From: Hyphomicrobiales bacterium
GTDB taxonomy: Bacteria; Pseudomonadota; Alphaproteobacteria; Rhizobiales; S144-35
Length of the DNA stretch: 9,257 bases
NCBI GenBank assembly: GCA_015494185.1
Contig: WGBT01000246.1
Coordinates: forward strand, 1-9,257
Direction: 5' to 3'
Position numbers and translations under genes: made by a program. Under the pieces are notes generated by a model that was not told the origin of the DNA, did not search any database, and saw only the letters and a list, made by a program, of their open reading frames with translations. Shown here one piece after another: positions 7,331-9,257 of this stretch (the stretch's first letter is position 1; each line of letters opens with the position of its first letter).

Positions 7331-7821
7331 TGGCAAGAATTGGTCTGGCAGCAAAATCGCTGTTTTTGAAGGAATTCATATCGGCCTTCTTTCTGGCGAT
7401 GCGCTATTTCTTCAAGCCGAAAGCGACACTGAATTATCCCTTTGAGAAGGGGCCGCTGTCGCCACGGTTCCGTGGCGAGCATGCCCTTAGGCGCTATCCC
7501 AATGGGGAGGAACGCTGTATCGCGTGTAAATTATGCGAAGCCATTTGTCCCGCCCAGGCGATCACCATCGAAGCCGGGCCGCGGCGTAATGATGGCACCC
7601 GGCGCACCACGCGGTATGATATCGATATGACCAAATGTATCTATTGCGGCATGTGCCAGGAGGCGTGTCCGGTGGATGCCATCGTCGAGGGGCCGAATTT
7701 TGAATTTGCGGCGGAAACCCGGGAAGAGTTATTTTACGACAAGGAAAGACTGCTTGCCAATGGGGACCGTTGGGAACGCGAGATCGCCAAGAATCTTGAA
7801 CTCGACGCGCCTTACCGCTAG
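7330..7821 (+). CDS. nuoI: NADH-quinone oxidoreductase subunit I (TYKY, 23 kDa type)
   Basis: NuoI is an 8-iron ferredoxin-like subunit carrying [4Fe-4S] clusters N6a and N6b between NuoG and NuoB. The 163-residue length is typical of alphaproteobacteria and mitochondria. The two motifs are C63/C66/C69 with C73 (CIACKLCEAICP) and C103/C106/C109 with C113 (CIYCGMCQEACP). In this fold each fourth Cys serves the other cluster. The N-terminal amphipathic helix (about 9-28) and the FRGEHALRRYPNGEERC segment that contacts NuoD/NuoH are present. The ATG at 7330 overlaps the nuoH TGA (TGATG), preceded by the G-rich GGGGGTGA at 7318-7325. The protein ends in the family-typical LDAPYR. Its TAG stop codon is the first three bases of the mosaic repeat, copy B. 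Confidence 0.98.
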   Translation: MARIGLAAKSLFLKEFISAFFLAMRYFFKPKATLNYPFEKGPLSPRFRGEHALRRYPNGEERCIACKLCEAICPAQAITIEAGPRRNDGTRRTTRYDIDMTKCIYCGMCQEACPVDAIVEGPNFEFAAETREELFYDKERLLANGDRWEREIAKNLELDAPYR

Positions 7822-7889
7822 AGCGTAAAGTCTTTCGGGTGGGAACCGGTTTTTGGGTAAATTGTGCGGCAAAACAAGATTCTAAGAGC
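7819..7889. repeat. Mosaic intergenic repeat, copy B
   Basis: This 71-base element begins TAGAGC and ends AAGAGC. It aligns over its length with 1817-1886 in the small-membrane-gene/nuoE spacer; the longest exact shared words are GGAACCGG and AAAACAAG. It contains the 8-base palindrome AACCGGTT (7844-7851). The second, hairpin module present in copy A is missing here. The first TAG of the element is also the stop codon of nuoI. Confidence 0.75.
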
Positions 7890-8037
7890 GTGAGGGGGGA
7901 GAAAATGGGATGTGCTGCGCTGTTTGACCAGGCAAGATGATCGTTACACACACGGTCATTGCACGTGATATCGAGGATTAGGTTTCCAGATCCAGAGACT
8001 GGGGACGCAGAAAAAGCAGGAAATAAGACGAAGCGAC
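7890..8037. other. Remainder of the nuoI-nuoJ spacer
   Basis: No gene is supported. A stem-loop can be drawn from ATGATCGT (7937-7944) and ACGGTCAT (7952-7959) with a 7-base loop and one G-U pair; it has no T-run after it, so it is not a standard terminator. Just downstream lie the overlapping palindromes CACGTG (7962-7967) and GATATC (7967-7972). AGGAAA at 8018-8023 is a distant ribosome binding site candidate for nuoJ. Confidence 0.55.
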
Positions 8038-8679
8038 ATGGAACTTGCAAACGCCGTTGCCGGCCTCTTTTTTTATGTCTTTGCCGCGGTGATGATCATG
8101 GCAGCGTTCATGGTCATCACGGCGCGTAATCCGGTTCATGCCGTGTTGTTCTTGATTTTGGCGTTTTTCAACGCGGCGGGGTTGTTCATCCTGCTTGGGG
8201 CTGAGTTTTTGGCCATGATCCTCGTCATTGTCTATGTCGGGGCGGTGATGGTGCTGTTCCTGTTCGTGGTGATGATGCTCGATGTGGATTTTGCCGAATT
8301 GCGGGCCGGTTTCATGAAATATCTCCCCATGGGCGCAGTGGTCGGGGGGATTTTGATGGCCGAATTGCTGTTTGTTCTGGTTTCTTGGGCGATTTCCCCC
8401 GCAGTTGAGCCGAAAAAAGCAAGCGCCTTGAAAGCAGCAGAGTCGGCAGCAGCGGCAGGGATCACCAACACCGAAGCCCTCGGTCTCGTCCTTTATACCA
8501 AATATGTGTATTTCTTTCAGGCGGCGGGGTTGATCCTGCTGGTGGCAATGATCGGCGCGATCGTCCTGACATTGCATCATAAACCTCATGTGCGGCGGCA
8601 GAATATTCCTGATCAGGTGGCGCGCGATCCGAAGAAGGCGGTGAAACTGGTCCAGGTCGAGTCAGGCAAGGGGATTTAA
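8038..8679 (+). CDS. nuoJ: NADH-quinone oxidoreductase subunit J (ND6 type)
   Basis: NuoJ is the ND6-like membrane subunit next to NuoH and NuoK at the heel of complex I. Its third helix changes between alpha-helix and pi-bulge during turnover in related enzymes. In the 213-residue protein, four hydrophobic helices occupy roughly the first 120 residues and a fifth lies near 155-185. The conserved RNPVHAVLFLILAFFNAAG (30-48), GAEFLA (54-59) and VYVGAVMVLFLFVVMML (65-81) segments are present; the last is the pi-bulge helix. An Ala/Lys-rich loop (about 122-145) precedes the final helix, and the last 20 or so residues form a hydrophilic tail. The start at 8038 gives the usual N-terminus just before the first helix. 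AGGAAA lies 14 bases upstream, farther than normal, so the ribosome binding site looks weak. Confidence 0.97.
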   Translation: MELANAVAGLFFYVFAAVMIMAAFMVITARNPVHAVLFLILAFFNAAGLFILLGAEFLAMILVIVYVGAVMVLFLFVVMMLDVDFAELRAGFMKYLPMGAVVGGILMAELLFVLVSWAISPAVEPKKASALKAAESAAAAGITNTEALGLVLYTKYVYFFQAAGLILLVAMIGAIVLTLHHKPHVRRQNIPDQVARDPKKAVKLVQVESGKGI

Positions 8680-8727
8680 CAAGAGCCTTTTTAATAGGGC
8701 GGGGAATTCTTCAAGACGGAAATCGAG
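8680..8727. other. Short spacer between nuoJ and nuoK
   Basis: These 48 bases hold no gene and no strong stem-loop. GGAAA at 8718-8722 is the likely nuoK ribosome binding site. Confidence 0.5.
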
Positions 8728-9045
8728 ATGCTTGAAATTGGACTTTCACATTATCTTGCGGTCGGGGCGGTGCTTTTTACGCTTGGCATTTTCGGGATTT
8801 TCTTGAACCGCAAGAATGTCATCGTCATTTTGATGTCGATTGAGCTTATGTTATTGGCTGTCAATATCAATCTGGTGGCTTTTTCCTCGGCCTTGGGGGT
8901 GGCCAATCTCACGGGCCAGGTGTTTGCGCTTTTGGTGCTCACTGTGGCAGCCGCTGAAGCGGCAATTGGTCTGGCGATTGTCGTGGTCTTTTTCCGCAAT
9001 CGCGGCAGTATCGCGGTTGAAGACATCAATATGATGAAAGGCTGA
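8728..9045 (+). CDS. nuoK: NADH-quinone oxidoreductase subunit K (ND4L type)
   Basis: NuoK is the ND4L-like subunit with three transmembrane helices (about 10-26, 31-52 and 63-88) that forms part of the proton path between NuoJ/NuoH and the antiporter-like subunits. Each of helices 2 and 3 contains its conserved buried glutamate: E39 in MSIELMLLAVNINLVAFS and E77 in VAAAEAAIGLAI, equivalent to E36 and E72 of E. coli. The 105-residue length is a few residues above the alphaproteobacterial norm of about 101, from a slightly longer N-terminus and a longer helix 2-3 loop. The C-terminal RNRGSIAVEDINMMKG is typical for the class. nuoL would be expected next, but it does not start before the window ends. 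Confidence 0.98.
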   Translation: MLEIGLSHYLAVGAVLFTLGIFGIFLNRKNVIVILMSIELMLLAVNINLVAFSSALGVANLTGQVFALLVLTVAAAEAAIGLAIVVVFFRNRGSIAVEDINMMKG

Positions 9046-9068
9046 TTGGCGGCTTAAGCTGTGGGCTT

Positions 9069-9096
9069 GCGGAACCCAGGCAGGGCGGAACCCAGG
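9069..9096. repeat. 12-bp direct repeat downstream of nuoK
   Basis: GCGGAACCCAGG occurs exactly at 9069-9080 and 9085-9096, with a 16-base period. It has the same style as the tandem 15-mer in the nuoF-nuoG spacer, but the sequence is unrelated. Confidence 0.7.
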
Positions 9097-9126
9097 AATG
9101 ATTGAGGAAGAAGGGCAAACGCAAGG

Positions 9127-9144
9127 CTGAAAATACTGAAAATA
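9127..9144. repeat. Perfect 9-bp tandem duplication
   Basis: CTGAAAATA is repeated exactly twice in a row (9127-9135 and 9136-9144). Replication slippage is a sufficient explanation. Confidence 0.65.
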
Positions 9145-9245
9145 TCATGGGGCTGGGGAGAAGGGTTGTAAGGGCTTAAGTTTAAGACAAGTTCAGCAAG
9201 GGACCGCAGCACCAAAGAGTCGGCTTAGACAAGGCTGCAAGAGAG

Positions 9246-9257
9246 CTGTCTCTTATA
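9246..9257. other. Probable Nextera (Tn5 mosaic-end) adapter remnant
   Basis: The last 12 bases, CTGTCTCTTATA, equal the first 12 of the 19-base synthetic Tn5 mosaic end CTGTCTCTTATACACATCT used in tagmentation libraries. Natural IS50 outer ends read CTGACTCTTATA and differ at the fourth base. Lying exactly at the end of the sequence, this is best read as untrimmed adapter, so genomic sequence probably stops at about 9245. Confidence 0.88.

Larger units (their letters stand above)
9046..9245. other. Noncoding tail downstream of nuoK
   Basis: No gene is visible and the expected nuoL has not begun. The stretch is purine-rich and holds a palindrome GCTTAAGC (9052-9059), the word GGCTTAAG twice (9051-9058 and 9173-9180), CAAGGCTG twice (9122-9129 and 9230-9237), and two short tandem duplications listed separately. 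No clear terminator was found. Confidence 0.6.

Noticed and set aside
6269..7354. 361-codon open frame on the minus strand
   Set aside because: It is exactly antisense to nuoH. Its His/Gln/Arg-rich composition is the reverse-complement shadow of hydrophobic codons, and no domain is recognisable.
7978..8589. 203-codon minus-strand frame across nuoJ
   Set aside because: It is a His/Gln/Asp-rich shadow of membrane-protein codons with no family resemblance.
9246..9257. A natural Tn5/IS50 transposon end
   Set aside because: The natural outer end differs at the fourth base and the inner end diverges after nine bases. The synthetic mosaic end matches all 12 bases, so a library adapter is the better explanation.

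Overview
The window is an interior piece of a NADH:quinone oxidoreductase (respiratory complex I, nuo) operon, almost certainly from an alphaproteobacterium. The evidence is the gene order nuoD-orf-nuoE-nuoF-nuoG-nuoH-nuoI-nuoJ-nuoK, all on the + strand. NuoD and NuoK are very close to the Paracoccus/Rhizobium/mitochondrial type, NuoG lacks the extra N7 iron-sulfur ligands, and the spacers hold short mosaic repeats resembling those I know from Rhizobiales. The order or genus cannot be fixed from the sequence alone. nuoA-C (upstream) and nuoL-N (downstream) are expected outside the window.

Layout: a 107-base AT-rich spacer with a possible promoter; nuoD (108-1298) overlapping by 4 bases an unnamed three-helix membrane protein (1295-1705); a 269-base spacer carrying a mosaic repeat and a hairpin; nuoE-nuoF (1975-3923), joined by a TGATG overlap; a 205-base spacer with a tandem 15-mer; nuoG-nuoH-nuoI (4129-7821), joined by 8-base and 1-base overlaps; a 216-base spacer that starts with a second copy of the mosaic repeat, sharing the stop codon of nuoI; nuoJ (8038-8679); a 48-base spacer; nuoK (8728-9045); and a 212-base noncoding tail with short tandem repeats.

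Together the genes encode much of the enzyme. NuoE, NuoF and NuoG form the NADH-oxidising arm (FMN, N1a, N3, N1b, N4, N5). NuoI and NuoD carry electrons to quinone (N6a/N6b and half of the quinone pocket). NuoH, NuoJ and NuoK form the heel of the membrane arm, where quinone chemistry is coupled to proton movement. All ligand and key residues checked are present, so the enzyme looks functional.

I did not find a new defence, mobile or biosynthetic system. The points most worth a second look are: (1) the last 12 bases (9246-9257) are identical to the start of the Nextera/Tn5 mosaic-end adapter and are probably not genomic; (2) the small membrane-protein gene between nuoD and nuoE; (3) two diverged copies of a mosaic intergenic repeat, one of which supplies the nuoI stop codon; (4) an unusually loose operon in which tightly coupled gene pairs or triplets are separated by long, repeat-bearing spacers.
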